From: Gnetum montanum
Lineage: Eukaryota > Streptophyta > Gnetopsida > Gnetales > Gnetaceae
Direction of reading: 5' to 3'
Length of the DNA: 64,000 bases
Assembly: GCA_015680685.1 (NCBI GenBank)
Contig: MNCI01017582.1
Span: forward strand, 186,001-250,000
In this document: in pieces, positions 22,407-34,899 of the stretch
How the letters are laid out: each line of letters starts with the position of its first letter
Numbering within the stretch: position 1 is the stretch's first letter
Position numbers and translations under genes: made by a program
Notes under the pieces: model-generated
Told to the model about the DNA's origin: nothing
Seen by the model: the letters and a program-made list of their open reading frames with translations, nothing else
Databases searched by the model: none

Positions 22407-23347
22407 TGTTATACTATTTTATAGTCTTGATTTAGTAGTTCTTGCACTATAAAGCATGGAAGTCAAGAAAATGGAACCCCTTTGGTTATGTAAGCATAAG
22501 GTGCCAAAATTATGATGAATAACGCATAACATAAATTTAGTATAACAAAAACACATACATTATTAGTTAATAATCAATCTCAAGAATAAATCTCAATACA
22601 AAAATCATGAATAATTTTCATCTTAATCTGTAAAAATCTCTATATCATCTATATCTATGTGTATCCTCCCTTTATCTCTATTTCAGAAATTCCTCTTATA
22701 GTTCCACTTCAAACAACTGCAAAAATTTTATGGTTAGAATAATTCTTAGCTAATGGCTATGACCAAGTGTGAGTCATAGATGGGTCATAGCTTCCTATCC
22801 AAAGAACAACCTCTAAGTCCATCAATTACTCCAAGCTACTATAAACAAAAATCTTAGTCAACCATCCCCAATGGTTGAATATTCAAATCCAAATGATCAC
22901 ATCATTAAACTAAGTAGGAAAGATTCATAATAACTACAACATGGGTGTAAGCCGTAGGAGCTTGCACTAATGAAATTGATTTCCTATTTTGAATTAACTT
23001 ATAAGTGGATACAAGTGGCATGATGAAGAAACTCTGAGTATGGGCCCATGTAGACTGCACAATTTAGCAATTCCTAGTCCAATGCAAATATAGCTGCTAA
23101 ATGAGCACTATCTTTAGTTGAAGGTAACTCCACTTTACTCTTTGGCCCTTCAACCCTATAATTCAACTCCAAAAAATGATGGGATGAAATTGCTTTTCCT
23201 TCATGAGTTGTAGTTTTATTAGAACTCATCTTATGAGTTGAGACTGTCAGACGTAGGTAGTTATGGATCACAAGAACATCCAGTAGCCTACCCAAGCTTG
23301 CAAAATAAGAAAATAAAGATCAAAGAACATAAATTTAGATCCTAACA
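22407..23347 (-). repeat. 3' LTR of A2
   Basis: A 941-bp direct repeat of 44,570-45,484. Shared landmarks are TTTAGTAGTTCTTG, TAACATAAATT, TCTCAAGAATAA, TCATCTTAATCT, CTATATCTATGTGTATCC, GACTGTCAGACGTAGG/GGGATACTTAGATT, and CATCCTAACA at the end. On the minus strand it is preceded by GTTTGGGGATA, a short purine tract, at 23,348-23,358. The sequence contains several diverged GACTACAAC/GAGTCATAG motifs. Confidence 0.88.
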
Positions 23348-23499
23348 TATCCCCAAACTATTTTTTTATCAACTTGATAAAAGAAAGTAGAAGAATGCAC
23401 ATGAATTAATTAAAATACACTAAATAGAGATTAGATACAAAATAGTCCCATCTATCATAACATAAAAGATGTATAACTAGAGAAGGGAAATAAGAAGTG

Positions 23500-24920
23500 G
23501 GAAAAACTTACTTAAGTAGGAAGGGGCAAGCCTTCCCCCACAAGGGTGCCAAAGCCTCTACTAAAGAAGGAGGTTGATGCACATCATCACCTACCTCTTC
23601 ACTAACAAATTCCTACTCAGTAACCTCATCATCCACTTGGTGACTAGGGCCAGATGATCCCATCTAATTTGCATTGGTGATCAAGGATCCTATAGCTGAA
23701 AACTTTGGATCCAATGATTCACCCACTTCTTGATGGCTCAATTTCTAATGAAGATCCCTTATCATAGAGAATAAGTGATTTCCTAGGATCTATACATTGG
23801 AGATCAAATTGTACTGCCTCCTCTCTAATATATCATAGCAAGCATGGAGACATGCCTTCATCTCATTATAATATGTGATGCGATTTACCTAAAGGATGTC
23901 CAAATGGACCATGAGATAAAATTTAGCTCCCATAAAGGTTGGATTTGGTGCCATCATACCCTATTACTACTACTATGGCTTCTAGCAATACTACTATGGT
24001 TGTTGTAAATATGCATAATGGACATCTAGAGTAGCCTTGCCACCATCTCTTGGGATCTGTGGATCTAGGTTCCATTGAATCTCCTTAAATTATGTCCAAT
24101 AAAATCACTATGTGTAGAAGGTACATCTCAAGTTCAAAAACTAGTCCTCATCCCCAACAACAATCTCCTTGATGGGCAAGGAAAGTGGCTAAACCTAGTA
24201 GTGCTGATAGAGTGTTGAGATCAACAATGAAAAAGGAATCCCATTAGCATTTCAAACTCTCAACTCCATTTTGGACAAGATAATATATGAATAATTGAGG
24301 ATGTAGGGACCCTCCAAGTCACTAATCACTAACATGCCAAAAGACATGACATGTATGAAATGGAAGTTACCCAAGATGTTCATTATGATATTTTAGGAAA
24401 AATATTTTTGTAAGGCCATCCCATCTCATCCATAGTTACATTAGGAAAGAGCTCTACCATCTGGGTCTTGCACTTCAATGATCTTGCCAAAAAAATGCTA
24501 TCTATTTGGCCCTACTTGCATCTCCAGGACCTTTGCAATGAGGGCCTTGTTAATGTCATAGGAGCTACCTCCAAAATGTGAGGTAAAAATAATGAGCCTC
24601 TTGCTCATAGAACACCTCACCTTTGATGAAGATATAGTTTAAATACGCATTATCAAGGATAATTCTACTTGTGAATTTACTAACTCCATTAGAGACCTAA
24701 AGTTCCTACATGCCCTCAATGGCAGCATAGGAAACTTTGTCTCTTAGGGCTTCTACTCCATGTGCTTAATGTACTCCCTTTGAGCATGTTCTAGCTCCTA
24801 TTCTTAAGCACGTCTCCATGCTATTAGATTTATAGCTACTGAAGATTGTCCCTATGGATGTTTCCTCTTACTCTAGGATGTGGGAGAAGTTTTTTGCTAC
24901 AAGGAAGATCAGTACAAAAA
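23500..24920 (-). pseudogene. A2 3' ORF of unknown function, decayed
   Basis: On the minus strand a coding frame runs from about 24,790 to 24,590: VEALRDKVSYAAIEGM, then VSNGVSKFTSRIILDNAY and IFIKGEVFYEQEAHYFYLTFW, with two TAG codons at likely Gln positions. After a frame change further coding-like sequence continues (SFGMLVISDLEGPYILNYSY, then LSLPIKEIVVGDED; about 24,350-24,150). It is neither gag nor pol. The site, between integrase and 3' LTR, is where Athila elements carry an extra ORF. I recognise no domain and see no clear signal peptide or membrane anchor. Confidence 0.5.
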
Positions 24921-27300
24921 TACCAATAATAAAATGTATAAATTAAAATAAACAAATTGCACAAAACATAAACTTCAAATTCCAATACACAATTCAACTA
25001 TTTACAAGAGGATGAAAAGAGAATTGTAACCATGACACTTATAGTTTAAAAATCTCAACATTATTAATGTACCCTACTAGGTTTACATTGTCCTCAACGT
25101 AATCACCTAGTGTGAAGATGACAAATAACTATACATGGTATATGAAAATCCATGATGATGTACCCTACTAGGTTTACATTAAAGATCCATGATGAGTACT
25201 ATCATAACAACATACAGTTAATTGAGGGCATAATGCAATGTAGGATAGCTCTAACTTAGAAAGAATAAAGTTAGCTAGATATTAATTATCTTAAACAAAA
25301 AATCTCTAGTTGCACCTAATGGTCATCATAGCATGTAAAATTGAGCTTTAGGTATGTACAATTGAGTTTATAATGGAGATAGTTAACTTGACCTCAAGCA
25401 GAATAAAAAATTTTACAAATCAACGATATAGAAATGCTAATTCTTCTCCATAGTCTCCAATATTGTCCTAATGCCTAAGTATGTATTTAGCATGAACAGA
25501 AAGCTCTACAATGAGAAAAGAGAAAACAAACTTTAACCTACTAAGCCTAGAAAATCAAAAAATGGTTTAGAATAGGGTAAAAATAAAGAAGATCAAACCA
25601 AGGAAGACACCAAAGGTTCAAAATTCATCCATACAATAATAATTTAGCTACAAAAACAACATTGATTCCCCAAATCTATTCAAAACAATATACTACAGAC
25701 AATCCAAAAGAAAAAAGGTTGAAAGAAATTTTTTTTGAAGTCTACCTTAGGCATGTTTGAAGGAATGAAAGATTAGAAGGTTATATCTAATGAGTCTACT
25801 CATAGTGGTCACTGATCTTAGCTCTAGGATTTATCTTGCAGAATGATGTTTTACTTTTCTAAATGTAGTTTTATTTTTTAATTCTTAATTGGATTGTGAT
25901 GAACTATGAGTTGCAGCTTGTTACAACATCACAGTAAAAAGAAACTTTTTAAAAATGATATTGCTACCAACTATGAGTTGTAATTATCTGCAGTAATTCA
26001 AAATCCAAAAAGAATAACATTATAGTGTAGCAAGCTACAAGTGGCATCCATCCACACTATCCAAAACCTGAAAAAATGAATTCTCAAAATGAAACCAACT
26101 ATAGGTTGTAGGCCATTTCAGGAGCCAAACTTTAAGAAATTGAGCTTCCAAGATGATTGTGAGTTGCAATGAAGCTTGAAATAGGACTCTAAATGACTAC
26201 AAGTCTCATCCTTCCATACTTCCTAGTCAAACAAAAATTTTTCAAGGGATTTTAATAAAGAGAAAATAGAAAATGAAGTAAAGTTAAAAGAAGATAAAAG
26301 TAACAAAGAAAAACTTTGTGATAGAAGAATAACTAAGGTGTTAGTGCTTAGTAAATATCAAGACATTGGTTGGAATCTTAAGTAAATTACTTTAGAAAAA
26401 TAATACAAATACATGGCACTATCACATTCATACATTCATGAACCATTATTTATCAACTTATCCATGTCTTATGGCACTATAGCTTTTAAAGATACATAGT
26501 CTTTCCTACTAGTAGTAGTTTTTGGTGATAGAGATTTTTTATGCATCAACATAATGACCTTATTCTGTGGCAAGAAAGAACTTAGCATCCAAACATCTTA
26601 TTACCTAATGATGTACATTTTTTCTATTTTCTTTTTTAGTAATTAGAGGATTGTTGTACTATAATTAGAACATGGGCTATAAACAATGGAAACTTTGCTC
26701 TTGTTGCAATTCCATGATTGTAATAGGACAATATGGTTGTTAGAAAACATTCTTAGGTATGTACACCTATAATGGGTTATGATTATGTTTTGTACTTCCA
26801 TCATAACATGGTCAATAAACAACAACAATTTTGCTTCTATTATAGGTTTAATCCCTATGTATGTCACTGCCCATGAGTACCCCCATGGTTCAAGTTTAAT
26901 ATCACATGATGTCTCTTATCCCAAGTCCTTAATTAAGGAAGATCAGGAGCCTTAAGTTTGTCATGAGGCAACATATTGAGTTGACAATACACCTAGTATA
27001 ATTCAAGAAAATGTAATCACTTTTTAACTAAAAAGAACAAAATTTTTTCATAATTCAAAATTTTCTATATTTTTAAAAATGTTTAAGGGTGTTTCAAAGA
27101 TAAATTTCTCAATAATTCATCCCATAAACCTTTGTCAAATTAACTCACTGAAGCCTAAATACCATGAAAGATAAGTTTCCATAGATACTACTAAAGACTT
27201 GATAATAACAATGATCACTACCATGCATGAGTATTAATAAAAATATAATGTATGGCTTATAATACCTATCACCAAACACTTTCATAAGATAAATCACATA
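24921..27300. other. A2 3' non-coding region
   Basis: No recognisable gene. A 22-bp sequence (from TGTACCCTACTAGG to TTTACATT) occurs twice, at about 25,068 and 25,159. Between 25,880 and 26,210 the motif AACTATGAGTTG or its relatives recurs several times. A minus-strand frame at 26,643-26,867 has no known family. Confidence 0.4.
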
Positions 27301-27655
27301 ACAAAAAATTTATTAACCTTTCACCATAAGAAACATGAAGATTAGAAAATCTTATAAGGATCCATTCGAAACTAGTCCATGATCAAGTTAAATTCAGCTT
27401 GCTAAGAAGAAGAGTTAGCTAAGGTAATTGTCTCATTATCAAGGAAGGACTATTTCCAAAAATAATTTTATGTCATTGACCATTTACAAAAACATAGTCA
27501 GAACTACCAAGCCTAGAAATGTCAATAACGCCATTACCTAAGACATTAATAACCATGAAAGGTCCATTTCATTTTGATACTAATTTCCCAATGAACTTTT
27601 TAAGTGTCATGTGAAATAAAAATACTAAATCACCTTTTGAGAATATGTTCCTCAT
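27301..27655 (-). pseudogene. A2 integrase, C-terminal end
   Basis: The minus strand reads KGDLVFLFHMTLKKFIGKL, then VSKWNGPFMVINVLGNGVIDI and VNGQ, the typical Athila/Tat integrase tail (GDxVLLYNSRLxLFPGKLxSRWSGPF). It continues from KRWHDKKII on the other side of the solo LTR at 28,606. Joining the flanks across the solo LTR, with one 5-bp copy, keeps the frame. Confidence 0.82.
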
Positions 27656-28600
27656 TGATAAGTGGCAAGGTACCCCTATGCCTAACCATAGGAATCACAA
27701 AGCATTCATGCATGACTTAGTCAAATTCCATGAACTTTATCTTTTCCAGTGCACTAGCCCTTTAGGAAGTGAATCTATCATTAAAGTCAATTTTTTTCCT
27801 CCCAATTACACTTGTGATGTACATTCGTATGGTTAAGTGTAACTAAGGCATCCAATTTTTATCATTTTGTATTTTATATTTTTGCTGCTCAAAATGTAGG
27901 TAAAAGGAATTTGATTAACTAATATAAATCAATTAATTAACTACTGTTTAACTAATCCTAGCATAAGTACCCATTCCTACTTTCTGTACATGTCTTGAAC
28001 CCACTTATCCACTACTGGGTGACCAAATGCTACACTATTGGGCATACCAAGTAATAACACTACTCGGATTACCAAGTGAATACACGTTACACTCGAAGTG
28101 GTCATACTTATGTATTTAATCTATATAGCTTAATAATCTCATTAACTCAATTGCTGGAAAATATTTGTGAAATAATTTAGAATAACTAACAAATGATTGA
28201 AAACATTGAATTCAAAAATAAAATATCTAATCTATTCAAAGTGCTACAAGGTTTATCAGAAAGCTCATCTTTATTGCCACATACACTATCATGCTTAGGA
28301 ACAACAATGCTCGAATAAAGATCCGTACACTCAATAACTCCTACTGTGAGTACTCAAGGAAAAAATTATAACTTTTGAATGGAAAAAAATGCAAGAGATT
28401 CACTACTACTAAAATTTGGACTCCCCAAAAATGTGGCTGTTAGGCACGTATTTATAGGAGGTAGACAAACACCACATCAATGAGGCTTCATCGATGCAGG
28501 TTGATATGTGTTAATGGGACCTCATGGATGAGGCCTCGTCAACATGGTAGACTATGTTGATGACGCCTAGTCAATGTAGTCAACCTACAATGACTCATCA
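27656..28600 (-). mobile_element. Solo LTR related to A3, inside the A2 integrase
   Basis: On the minus strand it begins TGATGAGTCATTG and ends CCACTTATCA, matching the A3 LTR ends TGATGAGCC and CCACTCATCA. The interior is collinear with the A3 LTR, sharing GTACGGATCTTTATTCGAGC, GGCAATAAAGATGA and GATAAACCTTGTAGCA. Flanking 5-mers CTCAT (27,651-27,655) and CTTAT (28,601-28,605) form a target duplication with one change. It has no internal region. Upstream of its TATA box three diverged copies of a GAGGCCTCATC-type motif recur. Confidence 0.9.
28449..28456 (-). promoter_or_regulatory. TATA box candidate of the solo LTR
   Basis: TATAAATA on the minus strand, in the context CTCCTATAAATACG, about 145 bp from the LTR start. 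A3 has the same octamer about 70 bp from its LTR start. Confidence 0.6.
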
Positions 28601-28605
28601 CTTAT

Positions 28606-29740
28606 GATCTTCTTATCATGCCATCTTTTCATCTATTTCTTATACAAATGCTTCCTATCTAAAGTGTGCATTCAATCTTCATCTAAATGATGCAAAGCTA
28701 ACAAGTAGGCAAAGAGACATTAGTTCATGTTCATTTTTAATTCACATTGCATTTAAAAAGGCTTGTTTCATATTGAAGAAAGAAGAAGGCATTGCTTACC
28801 AAACACTAATTCATATGGAATAAAGTTAATAGATGACTTATATGATGTACGAACAACCCATAATGCATTCGACAACTAATAAGACCAATCTATTATGTTC
28901 TTTCTTACAACCTTTTGCGAAATATTTTTGATTTCCTTATTCATACTTTCAACTAAACCATTTGTTTAAGGATGATAGGAATAGCAATATGATGTGTAAT
29001 TCCAATTTTGTACAATAATTTTTCTGTGATATCATTAACAAACTATGTGCCCTAATCACTAATTAGGATTCATGACTGCTTAAAGCATGGAACTAAGTCT
29101 TTCTTTAAGAAACTAACTACCTTTTTAACATCATCATGCCTAGTTGATTTTGCCAAGACCTATTCCATCATCTAATTAATTTAATCTGAAATATACTTAC
29201 AAGAGTTCTTTTTAAGGAAAAGGACCCATAAAATCAGTGTCCTAATAATTGAAGGGCTCACACTCCACTGATATAGGCAACAATGGCATGTCTTATTATC
29301 ATGCATGTCCTCCCATTTTTTGGCATTGATCACATCTCTTAAAATATTCATAAGTATATTTAAACAAAGAAAGCTAATAAAAACTAGCATAGAAAATTTT
29401 GGATGAAGTTTTCTTAGCTACAAAGTGTCCTCCACGTGCTCCATTATTGTTAAAAGCAATTACCTCTTAATGTTCCTATAATCGTAGACATTATTGAAGG
29501 ATCTTATCTTTACAAATCTTATACATGAATGGATCTTCCCAAATGAACCATTGTGAATTGATGAAAAATTCCTTCTTCTTTTTTTGTTCTTTAGTCCAAG
29601 ATTTTGGAAGTTTGCATACAACTAAATAATTAGTAATATCTGCATAACAAGGATCTACAACCTTAGAAGTAATAGCCTTAGCACAACAAGCAAACAATTG
29701 CTCATCTAGAAATAAATCATTAAATGTATGGGATGTGTCC
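28606..29740 (-). pseudogene. A2 integrase, zinc-binding and catalytic part
   Basis: The minus strand keeps an N-terminal piece (WYADI-type region read as CYADITNYLVVCKLPKSW, about 29,650-29,590), a DTDFMGPF catalytic block at about 29,250-29,225 (first Asp present) and ISDQGTHF-like sequence at about 29,065-29,040 with a TAG in place of Gln (second Asp present). The Glu block is not clear. The end, KRWHDKKII, abuts the solo LTR. Several frame changes separate these parts. Confidence 0.78.
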
Positions 29741-30200
29741 AAATCTACATTATGCTCCAATCTAGACAAATGGTCTCCCACTAGATTTTCAAATCCCTTC
29801 TTATCAAGAATCACGAAATCAAATTCTTGCAGAAGAAGACATTAATGAATTATTCTTGGACTTTTAGTTTATTTATTATTCAAATATTTAATTATAGCAT
29901 GATAATTGAATACTATTTTATGAAAACCAATTAAATAATGATGAAATTTATCTAAATTATTCACAACCACTAACATCTCTTTTTTAGTAGTAGAATAATT
30001 AATTTGAGTAGGGGTCAATGTATTAGAAATATAATAAATAACATATGGAACATTATCCTTATGCTAATCCAATATGGCTCCAATTGCAAAGTCTAGGGTG
30101 TTGTCATAAGTTCAAAAATCTATATTTGAATCTAATTTTTGTAATATCAATGCTAAAGAAGGCTTTGATTTTAAAATTTCAAATGAATTTTGGAAATCTT
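29741..30200 (-). pseudogene. A2 RNase H, decayed
   Basis: The minus strand reads LDFAIGAILD, then HKDNVPYVIYYISNTL, TPTQINYSTTKKEMLVVV and NNLDKFHHYLIG (about 30,095-29,935), then LLLQEFDFVILDKKG and VGDHLSRLEHN. This is the Athila-type RNase H up to its DHLSRLE end. The Glu of the TTEKE block is Lys in TTKKE order shift, and TAA or TAG codons replace Gln. It is clearly recognisable but inactive. Confidence 0.82.
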
Positions 30201-30960
30201 CAGAAATAATATCTTTTTATAACAGTTCTACCAATGGCTAAGCAATTAATTAAAAATCTTTAATAAATCTTCTATAAAAATCAACATGTCCTAGAAATGC
30301 ATGTAAACCTTTGGCATTAATAGGAGTAAGATGAGAACTAACCTTTAATTTTTTAGGATGTATAGAAATTCCCTTTTTACTCACAATGTGACCCAACACA
30401 ATGCTAGAAGAGACCAAGAAATAACACTTTTCCCAAGATAACCTTAGATCCTCATCAATACAACTACGCAAGACTAATTCAAGATGACTTAAGGCATTAA
30501 AGAATGAATCACAATAGTTAAACAAGTCATCCATGAAAACACCAGGAGAAGAATGAATCATATATGAAAAAAATAGATGACATAGCCCTTTAAAATGTAG
30601 CATGAACATTACATAATCTAAAGGGGATACGTCTAAATGAAAAAGTTCCCCATAGTGTGGTAATGGCTATTTTATGATCTTCTAAGGTAATTGAGATTTG
30701 ACTATAATAGCTATTACCATCAAGAAAAGAATAAAATTCACAACCTTGAATTTTGTCTAAAACCTAATCTAAATATGAAAGTTGAAAATGATCCTTACTT
30801 GTTCATTTTTTCAATTCTTGGAAAGTAATACAAACATACCAGTTACCAAACTTTTTAGGCACAACTTTAATCAGAAAAATTCATGCAGAAATAGAAATCA
30901 AATAAATAATAATTACTTGAAAAAATTTAAAAATTTCATCTTTCAGTACTTGTTTTGAAG
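30201..30960 (-). pseudogene. A2 reverse transcriptase, decayed; YxDD-type box intact
   Basis: The minus strand reads VVPKKFGNWYVCITF, then SKDHFQLSYLD, YSFLDGNSYYSQI and IPFRLCNVHATF. An in-frame 119-codon stretch (30,609-30,250) follows with VFMDDLFNYCDSF (active site, both Asp kept), VLRSCIDEDLRLSWEKCYF, IVLGHIVSKKGISIHPKKL and LHAFLGHVDFYRRFIKDF. The wording is typical of Athila RT. A frameshift separates the fingers from the palm part. Confidence 0.9.
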
Positions 30961-31451
30961 ATGGATTTAGTCTCCTACATTGTTGCTGCTATGGTCTAGC
31001 CTCAACCTCCAAATGGATATGATGCTATATGATGAATGGAGAAATCCCTTGCTTAAGAGATGACCAAGCAAAAGCTTCAAGAGAATTTATTAGAACATGT
31101 ATCAATATCTATTCTTAACCACTAGTTAATCTTAAACTAATGATCATAGGTTTATTATTTCTAGCATAAATATATTTCAAATGTCAAGGAAGTTCCTTTA
31201 AATATAAAGTTACTTCCTCACCACTTGCAATAGAATAAAAATTTTCCAAATTAGAAAAATCCTCACCATTCAATATATTTTTTAGTTGGGTACATAAAAG
31301 TTATCTTTGATCATCCATAGTAATCTATTTATAATCTTCCAATGTTAGAACTTGATATGGCTTGTCCCAATCACACAATTCTAGAGAAATTGTGTTTGCT
31401 ACTGAAACATTGACCATATTAAGCTCATCAAACTAGAATTGGTTATCTAAG
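30961..31451 (-). pseudogene. A2 protease-RT linker, decayed
   Basis: The minus strand is coding-like from the A3 junction: LDNQF, then FDELNMVNVSVANTISLELCDWDKPYQ, LLCTQLKNILNGEDFSN and LYLKELPHLKYIYA-type sequence. The reading ends in the fingers of RT. It continues the A2 protease at 41,233, from which it is separated by A3. Flanking copies CTAAG mark the junction. Confidence 0.7.
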
Positions 31452-32232
31452 TGATGAGCCATGATATCGCATATGTGATATCGCATCTTCCATGCAATAT
31501 CATGTCCTACCTCATATTCTATAAATAAGAGGTGGCACCCCTGGTTACACATAGTTAGATTTATACCCTTAGCCAGATTCTTGTAGTTTTGTTATTTCGA
31601 AGTTAGAATTATTTCTGTGTGCCTGTAGTAGGAGTCATAGAGTGAACGGATCTTTATTCGATCAATTTGTACCTGAGCACAATTTTGTGTATGACAATAA
31701 AGAAAAACTTTATGATAAACCTTGCAGCATACAAATTAAGCTAATTAGTACTTAATTATTTTTTAATTCTTTTCTAGTTAATTAATATCTTTCTCAACCT
31801 TCAACCCCCTTAGTTAAATACACTCAGTATGACCGCTTTGAGCATGCGTGTAGCGCTTGGTAACCCAGTAATGATTAGCGTTTGGTGATCCCGAAAACAT
31901 TGCACTAGTTCACGATGTGTACAAAAAGTGGGAATTGAGACTGGTGTTAGAAACATTTAGAAACTAGTTAATGTAAGTTAGCCACTTAGTTATCTCTCCT
32001 TTCCTTTATTAGCAAAAGACATAAAAAGACAAAAAGCTATAAAAATCATATACCTCAAGCTTACTTAACCATACAACTGTGATAATACAAGTAATTTTTG
32101 GAAGACAATGATTGATTAACCTTGAGTGTTCCATTAAGGTGTGTAAGCACTTAGTCCTTGGAGTTCAACCGGATCGCATGTGAAATTCTCATATTCATAT
32201 GGTTGAGTGTAGGGGTACCTCACCACTCATCA
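31452..32232 (+). repeat. 5' LTR of A3
   Basis: 781 bp, terminal inverted repeat TGATGAG/CTCATCA. Just inside the start the motif GATATCGC and variants recur three times within 50 bp, followed by a TATA box at 31,520-31,527. Confidence 0.95.
31520..31527 (+). promoter_or_regulatory. TATA box candidate of A3
   Basis: TATAAATA in TTCTATAAATAAGAGG, kept identically in the 3' LTR at 40,523-40,530. It lies about 70 bp from the LTR start and would drive the genomic RNA. Confidence 0.7.
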
Positions 32233-32251
32233 TTGGCACCATTGTTGGGGA
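32233..32251 (+). promoter_or_regulatory. A3 primer-binding site (Athila type)
   Basis: TTGGCACCATTGTTGGGGA follows the LTR directly. The common Athila site is TTGGCGCCGTTGCCGGGGA; all four differences are C-to-T or G-to-A. Confidence 0.85.
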
Positions 32252-32321
32252 CTTAGTTGTTTGTGTGCTACGTAGAACATAGGAACTCATTCATATTGTT
32301 GGAACATTAGAATGAACCTTT

Positions 32322-34300
32322 ATGGTTAATCAAAGAAAGACAAGACAACGGTATATCGCACACCGAACAAGACAAGATCTCTTCTTCTTCGCATAAGAGC
32401 ACTTTACCACCTAGGACTAACACAAGAGGAAATCAACGGCATAATACATGTAACCAAGATCCACTAGTTCCTCAATATTTTCATGTGGTATATACTCATC
32501 TCAATGAGTATGTACCCAGTTTCACCTTTATTCTCCACCAAGATGAACATCTGCGTTGGAGAGACTTGGAGAGTAACATAGTATTGCCTCCAGACTGATC
32601 AGTCCCCAACATGCTCCTTCATGCTCTCTCATGAATAGGCATGTTGCTTTTATATGCAGAATATGTTGCATGTGATCATGACATAAGGGACTATCATCCC
32701 ACAGAAGCGCAACGTCAAAGGAACTTGTGATAGGAGAGATACCATACATCCTTGAAGGGTAAATGGCCCCATGGTGCTCTGCACGTTCTAAGTGAAATTG
32801 AGGACGGTGAACCTACTCCAACAAGTTCTCCACAAAATGATGTTCCTCCTCTTGACAATGGTCAAGAGGTAGTGTATCAGAACCTCCACTCTACTATTCA
32901 TAACCCTAGTTCTAATACCCATGAACATGAAGTGTTCAAAAAAGAAACACAAACACATGATAAGAACAGATGCTCTGATTGTGATCATGATTGTGGCCGA
33001 GACCACCAAAAACACCATCATGGCGATGGTTCTCTTTCTTATTCACCTTCACCCTCTCTTTTAGTGTCCAGATGTAGTCATAGCAAAACTAATCGTGAGG
33101 ATAAGGTAAACAAAAGTGAAAAACATTGACGAGATAGTCGAGAATGAGGATGAGGGAATTCTAAAGAATCAAGACATAAAAGAAGGGAGAGTAGGGAACT
33201 ACATAGACACCATAGACGCTATGAATGAGATGATCATGTAGAACCCCTACTCACAACTAGAAGCATCCTAGATATAACGGAGGTCATAAGAGTTCCAACA
33301 AGGTGCCAAAAGGATAGTAGGATGAAGAGGTTAGACATTAACAACATCCCACAGTTTGAGGGGGGATACAACGCTGATTCTCAAAATCATTTACAAGCAT
33401 TCCACGATGCATGTGCCTTGAAAAACATAGAAAATGAATTGAAAAAACTGAAGTTATTCCCAAGAACACTAATGAAAGAAGCTAAAAGCTAGTACCAATC
33501 CTTAGAAATGGAATCCATTTGGAGGTGGAGTACAATGTTAGAACTGTTCAATGATAAGTACCAAATGTACTCTCGAGTGTCTCACTTGCAAAAGCAAATC
33601 CAAGGATGGAAGCAAGGAAATCATGAACCCTTGGATGCTACCATGGGCTGCTATTACACATTGTTACATCGTTGCCTTAGCCATGGTTATTCGCAGTGGG
33701 ATCAACTACGCCATCTCGTGGATGGACTTAGGCATGAAACAAGAAGAACCATTGGGACATATGCCCAAGGAAGGTTATTGGAGCTTAGGTCTCATCAAAT
33801 TCATAGATTTCTCGAGCAAGTATCCAAAGAAGAAGGTGAGTTATGAAAGAGAGAAAGTGCAGAATAACACAACCGAGATCCTTCCCTCCAAAAAAGGGGA
33901 GTGATATTTTGTGAGGATGAAGAGTCACCACTCGAAGAAGGTGAATAGGAAAATTGTGCCTCTCTAAAAGTTAACAACATAAGTATTAAAAAAAGTAGAC
34001 CAAATGCAGGACTACCTGGATAGTAGGTTTGAAAGTGTTCTTAAAATTGTAGAGGAGTCTAGGGAGCAAGGTAGTGACCTCGACAAAATGAAAAAGAAAG
34101 AAGTGGAAAATGCACATAGCAAGGGTAAGGATAAAATGGCCATCATAGAAGACGTTGTGGATTTAGACACAGATATTGATGGTGGATGTGAGATATGCCA
34201 ATATGACCATCCTAAGGGATGTTGCCTAGTGATCTTACATCTACAAGAGTCTAGGGTGTATGCACTCAACCAGGGACTAAATAAATGGCAAATGCCCTGA
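32322..34300 (+). pseudogene. A3 gag, decayed
   Basis: The ATG at 32,322 opens a basic N-terminus (MVNQRKTRQRYIAHRTRQD). After frame changes the reading includes an acidic/His-rich segment (about 32,750-33,128), then DINNIPQFEGGYNADSQNHLQ and LKNIENELKKLKLFPRTL (about 33,335-33,480), and a capsid-like 112-codon frame at 33,508-33,846 with ELFNDKYQMYSRVSHLQKQI and WDQLRHLVDGL. A Cys/His cluster CEICQYDHPKGCC lies at 34,191-34,230, in the nucleocapsid position though not a classic zinc knuckle. It would form the particle core. Several stops break it. Confidence 0.75.
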
Positions 34301-34899
34301 TGATTACCTTATCCTCAAGGTAACCCAAGGTAGTTCCACCAACCTTCAACATATTATCCAAGTGGAACTCCACCACAACCCATTGAGAAACATCAATAGT
34401 GGCAATACCCACAGTCATGGGGGATGCCACCACCAAGGTAGCAATACCCCTACTGGTAACCTGACCCATATGGCTACTATGTACAACATCCAATCTCTCC
34501 ACGTGAATCTGTTAGTCATGTTACATCACAACATCACTACCAAGCTCATGAATATTATAAAATTTCTTCTCCTAGGTAAGATAACCCACAAACATACCAT
34601 CCTTCAAATCCATCTACAGCTCTCACATAGATAGCTCCATTACCACCCACACCAACAATGCAAGGGGAACTCCCTACTCAACGGCAGCAATGCCACATGG
34701 GCTATAAATCCTCAACTCACTATTGGTTCTAACCACCGTATGAAGAAAAGACCTTTCTTTAGAGCCAATAGTCCAAGCAAGCCATTACAACCACAAGCAG
34801 TTGAACCTTTGAATGCCTCCCCATCAAATAAGGCTTTAGAGCTTCATTCGAACAAAACACCAAGCTCAACGCATACGGTTAGGTTAACACATGTCATAG

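Noticed and set aside
22407-23347. Reading this repeat as part of C1
   Set aside because: Its copy at 44,570-45,484, the TG and CA ends and the target duplication show that it is the LTR of A2.
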